Shown here: positions 53,134 through 61,618 of the stretch, piece after piece
Position numbering within the stretch: the first letter of the stretch is position 1
How the letters are laid out: each line of letters begins with the position of its first letter
Assembly (NCBI RefSeq): GCF_003075075.1
Contig: NZ_QCYM01000009.1
Span: 1-64,000, forward strand
DNA: 64,000 bases
Direction of reading: 5' to 3'
Source: Labrenzia sp. 011
GTDB taxonomy: Bacteria > Pseudomonadota > Alphaproteobacteria > Rhizobiales > Stappiaceae
Notes under the pieces: generated by a model
The model's input: only the letters and a program-made list of their open reading frames with translations
What the model was told of the DNA's origin: nothing
Databases searched by the model: none
Position numbers and translations under genes: made by a program

Positions 53134-53640
53134 TTACTTGCAGGCCTGGCTGGCGGTATTGATCGCCGCCGTCACGCCGGACAGCGAGAACTTGTAGGTT
53201 GTCCGGGTGCCGCGGCTGGATTCGCCGTTCACGCTCATTTCCCGGCCCGCCTTCATGGCGGCGACGAGCTGCGCTTCGGTTGCCGCATTTTCCACCCAGG
53301 CGCCGTCATTGTTGGTGAACAGCGTAAAGCCCTTGCCGTCGATGTCGACGGTCACAGAGGACTTGTCCTTGAAGGGATAGCCGACAAGCAGGCTGGGTTC
53401 GGAGCTGACGCCTTCCGCCGGACGGGTCGTCACGAAGAAGAAGACGTCCCCGTGATTGCGATCCCCGGGAAGCAGAGTGGTCGGCTTGGTCAGCGCGTAG
53501 CAGACCTTGCCACTGCCGCTGGTCAATGCATAGGCCGCCCAATCGTTATGCTGCTTCAGAAGCGTCGGGGTTTGCGCGAAAGCCACTGCACTCGAAACGG
53601 CCAGACCTGCAAGGGCTAGAACCAGCGATTTTGCTTTCAT
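53134..53640 (-). CDS. Invasion-associated locus B (IalB) family protein
   Basis: 168 aa. Signal peptide cleaved after about residue 22 (AVAFAQ). The mature domain has WAAYALTSGSGKVCYALTKPTT split near 32-53, VFFFVTTRPAEG and VGYPFKDKSSVTVDIDG, typical of IalB-like envelope proteins of Alphaproteobacteria. Two Cys could form a disulfide. Alternative starts at 53643 and 53649 differ only by three residues. Its role outside pathogens is unclear. Confidence 0.85.
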   Translation of the reverse strand: MKAKSLVLALAGLAVSSAVAFAQTPTLLKQHNDWAAYALTSGSGKVCYALTKPTTLLPGDRNHGDVFFFVTTRPAEGVSSEPSLLVGYPFKDKSSVTVDIDGKGFTLFTNNDGAWVENAATEAQLVAAMKAGREMSVNGESSRGTRTTYKFSLSGVTAAINTASQACK

Positions 53641-53963
53641 CATCTCCACACCGTTTGGCTTTGAGTTTCCGTCGAATTCAATTCAATTGCCGTTTGACAT
53701 ATAAACCTTGCTTTAATGATAACTTAAAGCGGGTTACGAAAGGGTTGAAGCCGTGACAATTGGCTTTTTGAATTTTCGACGCTCTTTTTGTCATGTCAGG
53801 GGACAGACCTCCCGAAGGGGGTCATTTCCAGGAACGCATACCACAGGCTGTTGCGGTTAATCACGGCAAGAGTGTGGCGGAGTGGCTCATCCCCCTTTCG
53901 AAAACCGGCGAACCTGCTAAAGATTCGTCATGACCGCCGTGTCGACAGGGAGTTTGGCAGCCA

Positions 53964-54530
53964 TTGGCGAATACGCAGTATTATTCCGAACTCATCGTCA
54001 AGGTCGCGGCGGAGCGGGACAAGGCTGCCTTCATTGAATTGTTTGATCATTTCGCTCCACGCCTGAAGGGCTATCTGATGAGGCAGGGGGCTGAGGCCGG
54101 GGTTGCCGAGGATGTTGCCCAGGACGTGATGGTCACGCTGTGGCGCAAGGCGCACCTGTTCGACCCGGAAAAATCTTCCGCCAGCACCTGGCTTTTCCGT
54201 ATCGCGCGAAATCGGCGCATCGACCGTCTGCGGCGGCAGAAGACCGCCGAACTCGATCCGGAAGAGCCGGCCCTGCAGCCGGTGCCGCTGCCGGATGTGG
54301 CCGACGAAATGGACGCACGCCTGCGGGAAACCCGCGTTCAGGCCGCGCTCCGGCAATTACCCGACGAACAGAGGCAGGTGGTCCGGCTGGCGTTTTTCAT
54401 CGGCCAGTCGCACAGCGAGATCGCGGAGGAGACCGGACTGCCGCTGGGAACGGTCAAATCCCGTATCCGCCTCGCCTTCGGCAGGTTGCGTCAGCTTCTG
54501 GAAGCCGACGAGGCGGTCGATGTGGATTAG
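53964..54530 (+). CDS. ECF-type sigma-70 family RNA polymerase sigma factor
   Basis: 188 aa from a TTG start with GGGAG about 11 bp upstream. Region 2 (about 24-95) includes VAEDVAQDVMVTLWRKA and ASTWLFRIARNRRIDRLRR; region 4 (about 128-180) includes LPDEQRQVVRLAFFIGQSHSEIA, split, and LPLGTVKSRIRLAFGRLRQ. It resembles the RpoE/ChrR-linked ECFs that answer oxidative stress. Only 50 bp separate its stop from the convergent LysR gene, so no anti-sigma gene follows. Its upstream gap 53641-53963 shows no gene. Confidence 0.88.
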   Translation: MANTQYYSELIVKVAAERDKAAFIELFDHFAPRLKGYLMRQGAEAGVAEDVAQDVMVTLWRKAHLFDPEKSSASTWLFRIARNRRIDRLRRQKTAELDPEEPALQPVPLPDVADEMDARLRETRVQAALRQLPDEQRQVVRLAFFIGQSHSEIAEETGLPLGTVKSRIRLAFGRLRQLLEADEAVDVD

Positions 54531-54580
54531 GCGGCTTTTCCTGCCGGCCTGAGCAGGGGGAGATCAAAGCACCGCTTTCA

Positions 54581-55486
54581 TTACATGTCTGGGTCCGATT
54601 GCCTGGTTTCCGCCCGGAGCCATTTCTCGAACAGGATCGCATCCGGGTTTCGCTGGTCCGATTTTCCGGGTATCAGCAAATACATCGCCTCCCCCGGTAA
54701 CACCCGCCCCCTGGCCGCGACGGCCAGACGCCCCTGTCTTACATAGGCCGTGGCGAGTGTCTGGTGCAGAATTGCAATACGGTGCGAGGAGGCGGCCAGT
54801 TCGGCCGAAGTCATCGCGGAATCCACTCCGATATCAACCGGCCGTCTTTTGCGGTCGATGCCAAATTGCTCGAAATACCTGGCCCAGTAGTCTTCGATTC
54901 CCATCAGATGCACCAGGGGCCGATCAGCCAGATCTGCGGGTTCGGCGGACGCACCCATGCTTTCGGCCGCCGACACGGAACAGACAGGCACAAGCGCATC
55001 CTTGAAGAGCAGCTCCGCCTCGTATCCGGTCCAATGTCCGCGGCCAATCCGGATTTCGACGTCTGTTCCGCCGGTGGCCAGTCTTTCTACCCAGATTGAA
55101 CTCGAGATGCTTACCTCAACGTGAGGAAACTCCTTCACGAAGCGGTCCACGAGCGGAGCAAGCCACAGTGTTGCGTAGCTGATGGGAGCACGAATGTTCA
55201 GTGTCGTTCTTCCGCTTCGCCCGAAAACGCCTGAAGTCGCGCTGAGGATATCGTCGAAGGCCTGCCGGACCGAAGGAAGATAGGCCTTGGCGGCTTCCGT
55301 CAGTCGCAATCCGCGCGGAAGCCGCTCGAACAACAGGAAACCGAGATGTTGCTCCAGACTGCGCACCCGATGGCTTACCGCTGATTGCGACAGATTCAGC
55401 TCGACCGCGGCGGCGGCGAAGTTTTCGTGTCGTGCGGCGGCTTCAAATGCCTGCAAGGCCGGTAGAGGAGGGAGTCTGCTCGCCAT
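54581..55486 (-). CDS. LysR family transcriptional regulator (GcvA-like)
   Basis: 301 aa from ATG 55486, with GGAAGGAAC upstream. HTH: LQAFEAAARHENFAAAAVELNLSQSAVSHRVRSLEQHLG, read in parts over residues 10-48; LysR_substrate domain from about 92. The GcvA-like flavour is seen in RLPPLPALQAFEAAARHENF and WLAPLVDRF. It is divergent from the PhyH dioxygenase gene 155 bp away and likely controls it. Confidence 0.9.
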   Translation of the reverse strand: MASRLPPLPALQAFEAAARHENFAAAAVELNLSQSAVSHRVRSLEQHLGFLLFERLPRGLRLTEAAKAYLPSVRQAFDDILSATSGVFGRSGRTTLNIRAPISYATLWLAPLVDRFVKEFPHVEVSISSSIWVERLATGGTDVEIRIGRGHWTGYEAELLFKDALVPVCSVSAAESMGASAEPADLADRPLVHLMGIEDYWARYFEQFGIDRKRRPVDIGVDSAMTSAELAASSHRIAILHQTLATAYVRQGRLAVAARGRVLPGEAMYLLIPGKSDQRNPDAILFEKWLRAETRQSDPDM

Positions 55487-55641
55487 TCGATGTTCCTTCC
55501 CGGAATTTGAAGAGGGTCCGAGACACGAAAAAACGGGGGTCTTAGACGCTTGAGAATACGTTTGATTGGCGACAATGGCGATGTCAATCTCGCAAGCATT
55601 CAAGGAACACGCCGCCTGGCGTTTCAACTGGGGATACTCTT

Positions 55642-56637
55642 ATGGTCCGTGAACCTGCGCTCTCGGCAGAACAGATTGTGTCGTTTCAGGAAAATGGTTT
55701 TCTTGTCTTGGACAACCTTGTGCCGGCCGAAGATCTGGAAGCCATAGAGCAGGAATATGATGCGGCGCTGGATGAACATGCGAAACGTCTGTACCTGCAA
55801 GGCGACATTGCAGATGAATATGCCGATCTGGAATTCGGGGCCCGATATGCCCGGATCATTTCGGAATATCCGGATCTGCATCAATTTCTGAATATCTCCC
55901 TGCCCCTGTTGAACGAAGACATAGATGCCTCGACCTTTCACATGCACAGTGGTCCGGCGGCATTCCACTTGATGCGCCACCCGAGAATCCTGAATGTTGT
56001 CGAGGCCATCATCGGCCCGGAGATCTATGCCAGTCCGGTGCAGCAAATGCGGATGAAGCCACCGGAAAAGCAGCTCAGCGATGCGTTGGCCGGTCATTCG
56101 AATGTGGGAGCAACAACCTGGCATCAGGACATCGTGGCCCTGTTCCCTGAGGCAGATGAAACCGAGCAGTTGACTGTCTGGCTGGCGATCAGCGACGCGA
56201 GCATCGAAAGCGGCTGCCTGGTGTCGATCCCGGGCTCCCATCGCGAAGGTCCCAAGACGCATTGCTCCAATGACGCGATTGCCAGCGAGCCGCAGGTGCC
56301 GGACAAGCTCATGCAGGGACGCGCGGGTGTGCCATTGCCCGTCAGGAAGGGCGGAGCGGTGTTGTTCCACAAGATGAACGTCCATCGGGCGTTGCCCAAC
56401 TTGTCGCAAAACCTGCGCTGGAGCATGGATCTGCGTTTCCATCCCATCGGACAGGAGAGTGGCCGCCCGGCATTTCCCGGCTTTGTCGCGCGAAGCAGGT
56501 CAAACCCTCTGCAGGAACTGCACGATGCCCAGGCCTGGGCTGCATCATGGGACAGTGCGCGCGAGCGGGTTCTGTCCGGTCAGCATGGAGGTCGGATCTT
56601 TGAAGACAGACGCTGGAACGATGCCGCGGTGTGTTGA
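55642..56637 (+). CDS. Phytanoyl-CoA dioxygenase (PhyH) family protein
   Basis: 331 aa. Fe(II)/2-oxoglutarate oxygenase features: the HxD pair in TTWHQDIVAL (about 155-164), the distal His in FHKMNVHRALPNLS (about 246) and the 2OG Arg in WSMDLRFHP (about 265). The first 40 residues are family-like (FQENGFLVLDNLV). It hydroxylates an unknown substrate. The gene is visibly lower in GC than its neighbours and its codons are mixed, suggesting acquisition with the divergent LysR gene. Confidence 0.88.
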   Translation: MVREPALSAEQIVSFQENGFLVLDNLVPAEDLEAIEQEYDAALDEHAKRLYLQGDIADEYADLEFGARYARIISEYPDLHQFLNISLPLLNEDIDASTFHMHSGPAAFHLMRHPRILNVVEAIIGPEIYASPVQQMRMKPPEKQLSDALAGHSNVGATTWHQDIVALFPEADETEQLTVWLAISDASIESGCLVSIPGSHREGPKTHCSNDAIASEPQVPDKLMQGRAGVPLPVRKGGAVLFHKMNVHRALPNLSQNLRWSMDLRFHPIGQESGRPAFPGFVARSRSNPLQELHDAQAWAASWDSARERVLSGQHGGRIFEDRRWNDAAVC

Positions 56638-56710
56638 GGAGCGTCCTTGAATTTACCCGGGGCCGCCCCGGTGTTTCCATTGCATGCTGGAAGCCACGGG
56701 ACCGGGAGAG

Positions 56711-57256
56711 TCACGTTCCCGGCACTTTCCTGCCTGAACGCATGATCGGGCCGCCGGAGACATGCCTGGGGCGCTCCACCTTGGGCGCGCCAGCGGTCAG
56801 GGGGCGGTCCGCATAGCGGCCGAGGGCCCTGTGGCGGTCATACATGACGATGGCGCCGGCCATGGCGACGTTGATGCAGAAACTGGTCGGGATCTTCACC
56901 ACATGGTCGCAGCGCTCCAGCATCTGCGGTGACAGCGAGCCGCGTTCCGGTCCGAGCACATAGGCGGCCTGCAGCGGGTGTCCGAAACTCGGCAGATCGA
57001 TGGAGTCGTCCGTCAGTTCGATGCCCACGAGCTGGCAGCCCCTGGGCAGGTCCATGGTGTCGACACTGTCCCAGGTGAACACCGGCAGATGGCCCGGGCT
57101 CTTGGAAGTGTCGGAGGGCGGCGCCTTGCGGAGCTTCTGGTCCGCATCGACGGTGAAGAAGAAGTTCGCGCCGAAGGCGTGGGCGGAGCGCATCAGCGTG
57201 CCGAGGTTCATCCGTTTGGAGAGGCCTTCCGCCCCGACCGCAAAATATCCGCGCAT
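56711..57256 (-). CDS. RNA methyltransferase, TrmH/SpoU family
   Basis: 181 aa SPOUT methyltransferase. Motif 1 NLGTLMRSAHAFGANFFF (about 17-34), motif 2 AAYVLGPERGSLSP (about 100-113) and motif 3 VKIPTSFCINVAMAGAIVMYD, split, near 120-140; these form the trefoil-knot SAM site. It likely 2'-O-methylates a tRNA or rRNA ribose; the exact site is not readable. It is single-gene and divergent from the quinone reductase-like gene. Confidence 0.85.
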   Translation of the reverse strand: MRGYFAVGAEGLSKRMNLGTLMRSAHAFGANFFFTVDADQKLRKAPPSDTSKSPGHLPVFTWDSVDTMDLPRGCQLVGIELTDDSIDLPSFGHPLQAAYVLGPERGSLSPQMLERCDHVVKIPTSFCINVAMAGAIVMYDRHRALGRYADRPLTAGAPKVERPRHVSGGPIMRSGRKVPGT

Positions 57257-57432
57257 TCTGTCTTTCCATTGTTCCTGCTGCTCAAGGCCTCATAGCGGAA
57301 AGTCGGCGGGGCCGAAAGGCTCGCCGGTCACGGCCGGCCCGCGCATGGCGCACGGCTTATCCGGAAAGCCTATTTCTGCGACGGGTGCCCGTTGCTAACG
57401 TGCCCGTCCCGTTTCCGCTTCAGGAGGTCGTC

Positions 57433-58407
57433 GTGAAAGCCTGTCTTTGCAAGTCCCTGGGTCCTGCTTCGGATCTCGTCGTCGAGGATATTCCCGAGCC
57501 GGTGGCCGCGCCGGGCGAGGTTGTGGTGCGGGTACGGGCCTGTGCGCTGAATTTCTTCGATACCCTGATCATTCAGGGAAAGTATCAGTTCAGGCCGGAG
57601 CTGCCGTTTTCACCGAGCGCCGAATTCGCCGGGGTCGTGGAGACGGCCGGGGAGGGCGTGACCGCGTTCCGCCCCGGGGACCGGGTGATGGGGTACATGC
57701 GCTGGGGGGCTGCGCGGGAGAAGGTTGCTGTGCGCGCGCAGGATCTGGTGCCGCTGCCGGAGGAGGTTGCCTTCGAAACCGCCGCGGGCCTGATGGTGAC
57801 CTACGGCACGACGCTGCATGCCTATCGCGACAGGGCAGGGCTCCGTGCCGGGGAAACCGTGGCGGTGCTCGGGGCGTCGGGCGGGGTCGGCCAGGCGGCT
57901 GTCGAGATCGCCGCGATCATGGGCGCCACGGTGATTGCCTGCGCCTCGTCGCAGGAAAAGCTGGCCTTTGCGGAATCGCTCGGCGCTCACCAGACGCTCG
58001 ATTATTCCCGGCAGAATCTCAAAGAGACGCTGAAGGAACTGACCGGCGGCAGGGGTGTCGATGTGGTCTACGATCCCGTCGGTGGTGAGCTGTCGGAACA
58101 GGCCCTGAGGGCGACCGCCTGGGAGGGCCGTTTCCTGGTGGTCGGATTCGCGTCCGGGGACATCCCGAAGATCCCGCTGAACCTGCTGCTTCTCAAGGGC
58201 TGCGACATGCGCGGCGTCTTCTGGGGCGAGGCGCTGACCCGGGATCCGGACGGACAGCGGAAGAACATGGCGCAATTGCTGGACTGGGTCCGCGAGGGCA
58301 GGCTGAAACCGCATGTCCATGCGGTCTACCCGCTGGAACAGGTCGCCGAAGCCCTGGAGGAAATTGCCGCGCGCCGGGTGCGCGGCAAGGTGATCGTCAC
58401 GCCTTGA
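57433..58407 (+). CDS. NADPH:quinone oxidoreductase-like MDR protein
   Basis: 324 aa from GTG 57433, preceded by AGGAGG at 5-6 bp; an upstream ATG frame is ignored for lack of similarity. Features: CALNFFDTLIIQGKYQ (about 37-52), EFAGVVETAGEGVTAFRPGDRVMG in parts, and the nucleotide motif VAVLGASGGVGQAAVEIA (about 144-161). It lacks the catalytic zinc ligands. It likely reduces quinones or enones with NADPH. Confidence 0.88.
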   Translation: MKACLCKSLGPASDLVVEDIPEPVAAPGEVVVRVRACALNFFDTLIIQGKYQFRPELPFSPSAEFAGVVETAGEGVTAFRPGDRVMGYMRWGAAREKVAVRAQDLVPLPEEVAFETAAGLMVTYGTTLHAYRDRAGLRAGETVAVLGASGGVGQAAVEIAAIMGATVIACASSQEKLAFAESLGAHQTLDYSRQNLKETLKELTGGRGVDVVYDPVGGELSEQALRATAWEGRFLVVGFASGDIPKIPLNLLLLKGCDMRGVFWGEALTRDPDGQRKNMAQLLDWVREGRLKPHVHAVYPLEQVAEALEEIAARRVRGKVIVTP

Positions 58408-58431
58408 CGACAGGACGGGCCGACTGAGGGA

Positions 58432-59241
58432 TCACACCGAGAATTCCGCGATCACCGGCGCGTGGTCCGACGGCTTTTCCCAGCCGCGGGCGTCGCGCAG
58501 GACGGTCGTGCCCTTGATGTGCGGTGCCAGCGGGGCGGACACCCAGACGTGGTCGAGGCGGCGGCCCTTGTCGGCGTTCGACCAGTCCTTCGCCCGGTAG
58601 CTCCACCAGGTGTAGAGTTTTTCGTCCAGTGGCGTGAACTGGCGCATGGCGTCCAGCCAGCCGCCGGCCTTGCGGATTTCCTCCAGCAGTTCGGTTTCCA
58701 CCGGGGTGTGGGAGACCACCTTGAGCAGTTTCTTGTGAGACCAGACGTCATGCTCGAAGGGCGCGACATTGAGGTCGCCGACGAGGACGGCCGGTTTCGC
58801 CGTCTCCTCGCCCTGCAGCCAGTCCTGCATCTCGGCCATGAAATCGAGCTTGTGGCCGAATTTCGGATTGATCGTGCGGTCCGGTTCGTCGCCGCCGGCG
58901 GGTACGTAGAAATTATGCACGCGCAGGCTGGATCCGTTGAAGGGAACGTCCACGGCCACATGGCGGCTGTCGCCCATGTCGCAGAAACCGCGTTTTTCGA
59001 TGTTGCTCAGCGGCCGGCGCGAGAGCGTCGCCACCCCGTGGTAGCCCTTCTGGCCGTTGATGGCCATGTGCTCATAACCGGCCTTGCGGAAGGCGTTTTC
59101 CGGGAAATTCGCGTCCGGGCACTTGGTTTCCTGCAGGCAGATCACATCCGGGGCGGTTTCCTCTATCAATTGCTCGACGATCGGCATGCGCAAACGCACG
59201 GAGTTGATATTCCAGGTAACAAGCTTGAGGCGGTCGGTCAT
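58432..59241 (-). CDS. xth: Exodeoxyribonuclease III
   Basis: 269 aa. KLVTWNINSVRLR (about 6-18), metal Glu in ICLQETKCPD (about 34-43), NFYVPAGGDEPD, VLVGDLNVAPFEHDVW (about 151-166), and the catalytic RRLDHVWVS and KPSDHAPVIAEF at the end. It is an AP endonuclease/3' exonuclease of base-excision repair. It converges on the quinone reductase-like gene with a 24-bp gap. Confidence 0.95.
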   Translation of the reverse strand: MTDRLKLVTWNINSVRLRMPIVEQLIEETAPDVICLQETKCPDANFPENAFRKAGYEHMAINGQKGYHGVATLSRRPLSNIEKRGFCDMGDSRHVAVDVPFNGSSLRVHNFYVPAGGDEPDRTINPKFGHKLDFMAEMQDWLQGEETAKPAVLVGDLNVAPFEHDVWSHKKLLKVVSHTPVETELLEEIRKAGGWLDAMRQFTPLDEKLYTWWSYRAKDWSNADKGRRLDHVWVSAPLAPHIKGTTVLRDARGWEKPSDHAPVIAEFSV

Positions 59242-59334
59242 GTGATCCTTGCCGGAGAGAGACTGAGATCTTCCGAGTCATAAGGATTTGACCGGGGAGT
59301 GCAATGACTTTGCAGACCGGACACTCCTGCCGCA

Positions 59335-59379
59335 CGGAGAGCTCCGCTGCCTCCTGGTTCCGATGGCCGGAGCTCTCCG
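59335..59379. repeat. Perfect 12-bp inverted repeat in the xth to GH25 gap
   Basis: CGGAGAGCTCCG (59335-59346) and CGGAGCTCTCCG (59368-59379) enclose 21 nt. The arms are also near-palindromes themselves. No T-run. The gap 59242-59574 has no supportable CDS; AT-rich promoter-like sequence precedes the GH25 gene. Confidence 0.55.
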
Positions 59380-59574
59380 AAAGGGCAGGCCGCGTTCATC
59401 CGGCCTTGCACCGTCTGGTCTTCGGGCCGCCGCAATCGCGCCCTAATCAGTGCTGAAGGCACAAATGCCCGGGCACCTTTGCGAATAAATCGTGATTTTG
59501 TCCACGCTCCGTTAGGAAATCACAGGCATTTTGAGCCGTTAAAACAAGCTTTTCTTAACCTTGTCGAGGACGCT

Positions 59575-60306
59575 GTGCTGCCCCTGATCAAGACATTTTG
59601 TTCAATCGTTGGATTTATTTTTTTAGGCTCCTGTACAGCTTATGATTTTCCCGATCCGACTCCGGAGGATTTTGCCGTCCACGGGATCGACATCTCGCGC
59701 TGGCAGGGGGATATCGACTGGCAGAGGGCGAAAAAGTCCGGTGTGGCCTTCGCCTGGATCAAGGCGACGGAAGGCGGCGATCACGTGGATCCACGCTTTG
59801 TCGACAACTGGGTGGCCGCCCGCCAGGCCGGGGTTCCGCGCGGGGCCTATCATTTCTACTATTTCTGCCGCCCCGTTGAGGAGCAGATCGCCTGGGTCAA
59901 GGAGATCGTTCCGGTGGACCCGAAGGCGTTGCCGCTGGTTCTGGACATGGAATGGAACGCGCATTCCAAGACCTGCCGGACGCGGCCGGAGCGGCCGCAG
60001 ATTCTCCGCGACATGAAGATCTTTCTGGACGAGATGGAAAAGCACTACGGCAAGCGGCCGGTGATCTATTCCTCCGTCGATTTTCACCGCGACCGGCTGG
60101 TCGGGGCGCTCAAGGGCGAACAATTCTGGCTCCGCTCCGTCGCCACCTATCCGGACAACATCTACGATCAGCGCGAGGACTGGGTGTTCTGGCAGTATAC
60201 GGCGGAAGGAACCGTGCCCGGCATTCGCGGCGAAGTGGACCGCAATGCCTTCTTCGGCACGAAGTCCCAGTTCCGTGACTGGCTGAACGGCAAGCTCAAG
60301 CGCTGA
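59575..60306 (+). CDS. GH25 family lysozyme-like lipoprotein
   Basis: 243 aa from GTG 59575, chosen because GAGGA lies 5 bp upstream and the product then starts with a compact lipoprotein signal, MLPLIKTFCSIVGFIFLGSC (lipobox Cys at 20). The GH25 barrel shows HGIDISRWQGDIDWQ (catalytic Asp), FAWIKATEGGDHVD, RGAYHFYYF, PLVLDMEWN (catalytic Asp/Glu) and DWVFWQYTAEGTVPGI. It cleaves muramyl links of peptidoglycan, here from the periplasmic face. Confidence 0.9.
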   Translation: MLPLIKTFCSIVGFIFLGSCTAYDFPDPTPEDFAVHGIDISRWQGDIDWQRAKKSGVAFAWIKATEGGDHVDPRFVDNWVAARQAGVPRGAYHFYYFCRPVEEQIAWVKEIVPVDPKALPLVLDMEWNAHSKTCRTRPERPQILRDMKIFLDEMEKHYGKRPVIYSSVDFHRDRLVGALKGEQFWLRSVATYPDNIYDQREDWVFWQYTAEGTVPGIRGEVDRNAFFGTKSQFRDWLNGKLKR

Positions 60307-60355
60307 GCGCGGGCGGTTTCGGCCTTCGGGGCGTGTTCTCGGGGAGCCGTGCGGT

Positions 60356-60847
60356 CTATTGAACCGCGATCTGGTGGGCCACGTCCCTGCCATTGCTGAG
60401 CGTGACCTGGGTGAAGCCGATCAGTTTGCAGAAATCGAGGAAATTCAGATCCTGCGGCTGGTCTGAACGTGCGAAGATTTCGGTCGAACGGGCCATGGAG
60501 GTCAGGGAAGCCAGCAGGGCGCGCAGCCGGTACAGGGTGTCGTACTGGCCGTCTCCGGTTGCCACGATGATCAGCTTTTCAAGGTCGGTCCCCTTGGCGA
60601 AAAGGTGGTAGCCGATGATGTGATTGCGCTCCTGTTGCTGGCCCGCCAGACCGATGACGAAGGCCGCTCGCGATTTCTTGCCGGTGTCCGGCGCGGCGGC
60701 AAGGCCGGAGACATAGACCTCCCGCGTTTGAGGCTCGGGGTAATAGTAACCGGCATGGGCGTCGAAAGCGGCTGCCGGCAGGGTGCCTGCGGCAAGCCCC
60801 GGCACCAGCGCGGCAAGAATCACCGCGATGAAATGAAATTTCTGCAT
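60356..60847 (-). CDS. Exported protein of unknown function
   Basis: 163 aa from ATG 60847. Signal peptide cleaved near AAAFDAHA (residue 28). The mature N-terminus HAGYYYPEPQTREVYVSGL is distinctive; then AAFVIGLAGQQQERN, and near the end LNFLDFCKLIGFTQVTLSNG. I have seen this type of conserved exported protein in Hyphomicrobiales but know no function. It is convergent with the GH25 gene. Confidence 0.7.
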   Translation of the reverse strand: MQKFHFIAVILAALVPGLAAGTLPAAAFDAHAGYYYPEPQTREVYVSGLAAAPDTGKKSRAAFVIGLAGQQQERNHIIGYHLFAKGTDLEKLIIVATGDGQYDTLYRLRALLASLTSMARSTEIFARSDQPQDLNFLDFCKLIGFTQVTLSNGRDVAHQIAVQ

Positions 60848-61078
60848 GTTGCTCTGCCCCGTGATCTTGCCCGTTGTTTTGCAATTGAAGACCGGTTTCC
60901 GGCGTGGAACCGTTTCGCATCTGCCCCCATCCAGGCCGGGAACGCAAGCCGGACACAAGCTCCGTGAGCAATGATGTGGCGAGAGGCAAGTCGGAGGAAG
61001 CATGCAGCGTTATATTTTCGCCACGTTGTATACGCATTTCTCTGGAGTGTCGGGGCACGAAATTTCGGAGTTTTGAAT

Positions 61079-61537
61079 ATGTTGATCCGGTTGACGCTGT
61101 CGTTGATCGCGGTGGTCCTGACGGCCCTGCCCGCAGCCGCCCAGTCCCGTCCGGCGATCGCCTATACGACCGCCAATCTCAACATGCGTACCGGTCCGGG
61201 GACCAACTACCAGATCCTCACCACCATTCCGCGTGGCGGTGGTGTGACCATCTTCGGCTGTACCGCCGATTTCAGATGGTGCGATGCCGCCTTTACCAAT
61301 GTGAAGGGCTGGGTCTCGGGCCGATATCTCAGCTATGGCGGTGAGGGCATCTACTACGGACGTCCGATCCCCAGTGCGGGGATCTATCTCGGGGTGCCGC
61401 GCTATCACCGCGATTATCCGATCTACGACCGTCCGCCGGTCGTGGTGGTGGAGCCGGTCCAGCCGGCGCGTCCCGCGCCCTACCGGCCACGCTATCCGGG
61501 CTATCCGCCGCGGTATTTCGAGCATCAGGTCTACTAG
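61079..61537 (+). CDS. SH3 domain-containing exported protein
   Basis: 152 aa. Signal peptide (MLIRLTLSLIAVVLTALPAA, cleaved near AAAQ). Bacterial SH3_3 domain at about 27-88 with ANLNMRTGPGTNYQILTTIP and WVSGRYLSYGG. The C-terminal 60 residues are Tyr/Pro/Arg-rich (RPAPYRPRYPGYPPRYFE). It probably binds peptidoglycan in the periplasm. It is divergent from the preceding exported-protein gene. Confidence 0.85.
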   Translation: MLIRLTLSLIAVVLTALPAAAQSRPAIAYTTANLNMRTGPGTNYQILTTIPRGGGVTIFGCTADFRWCDAAFTNVKGWVSGRYLSYGGEGIYYGRPIPSAGIYLGVPRYHRDYPIYDRPPVVVVEPVQPARPAPYRPRYPGYPPRYFEHQVY

Positions 61538-61618
61538 AGCCTGCTTCGGGCGACTTCCGGACCTGCGTGAGTGCGCTTGAACGCGAGGCGCTCTGAAAGC
61601 CGGAAATCCGCAGGCCGG

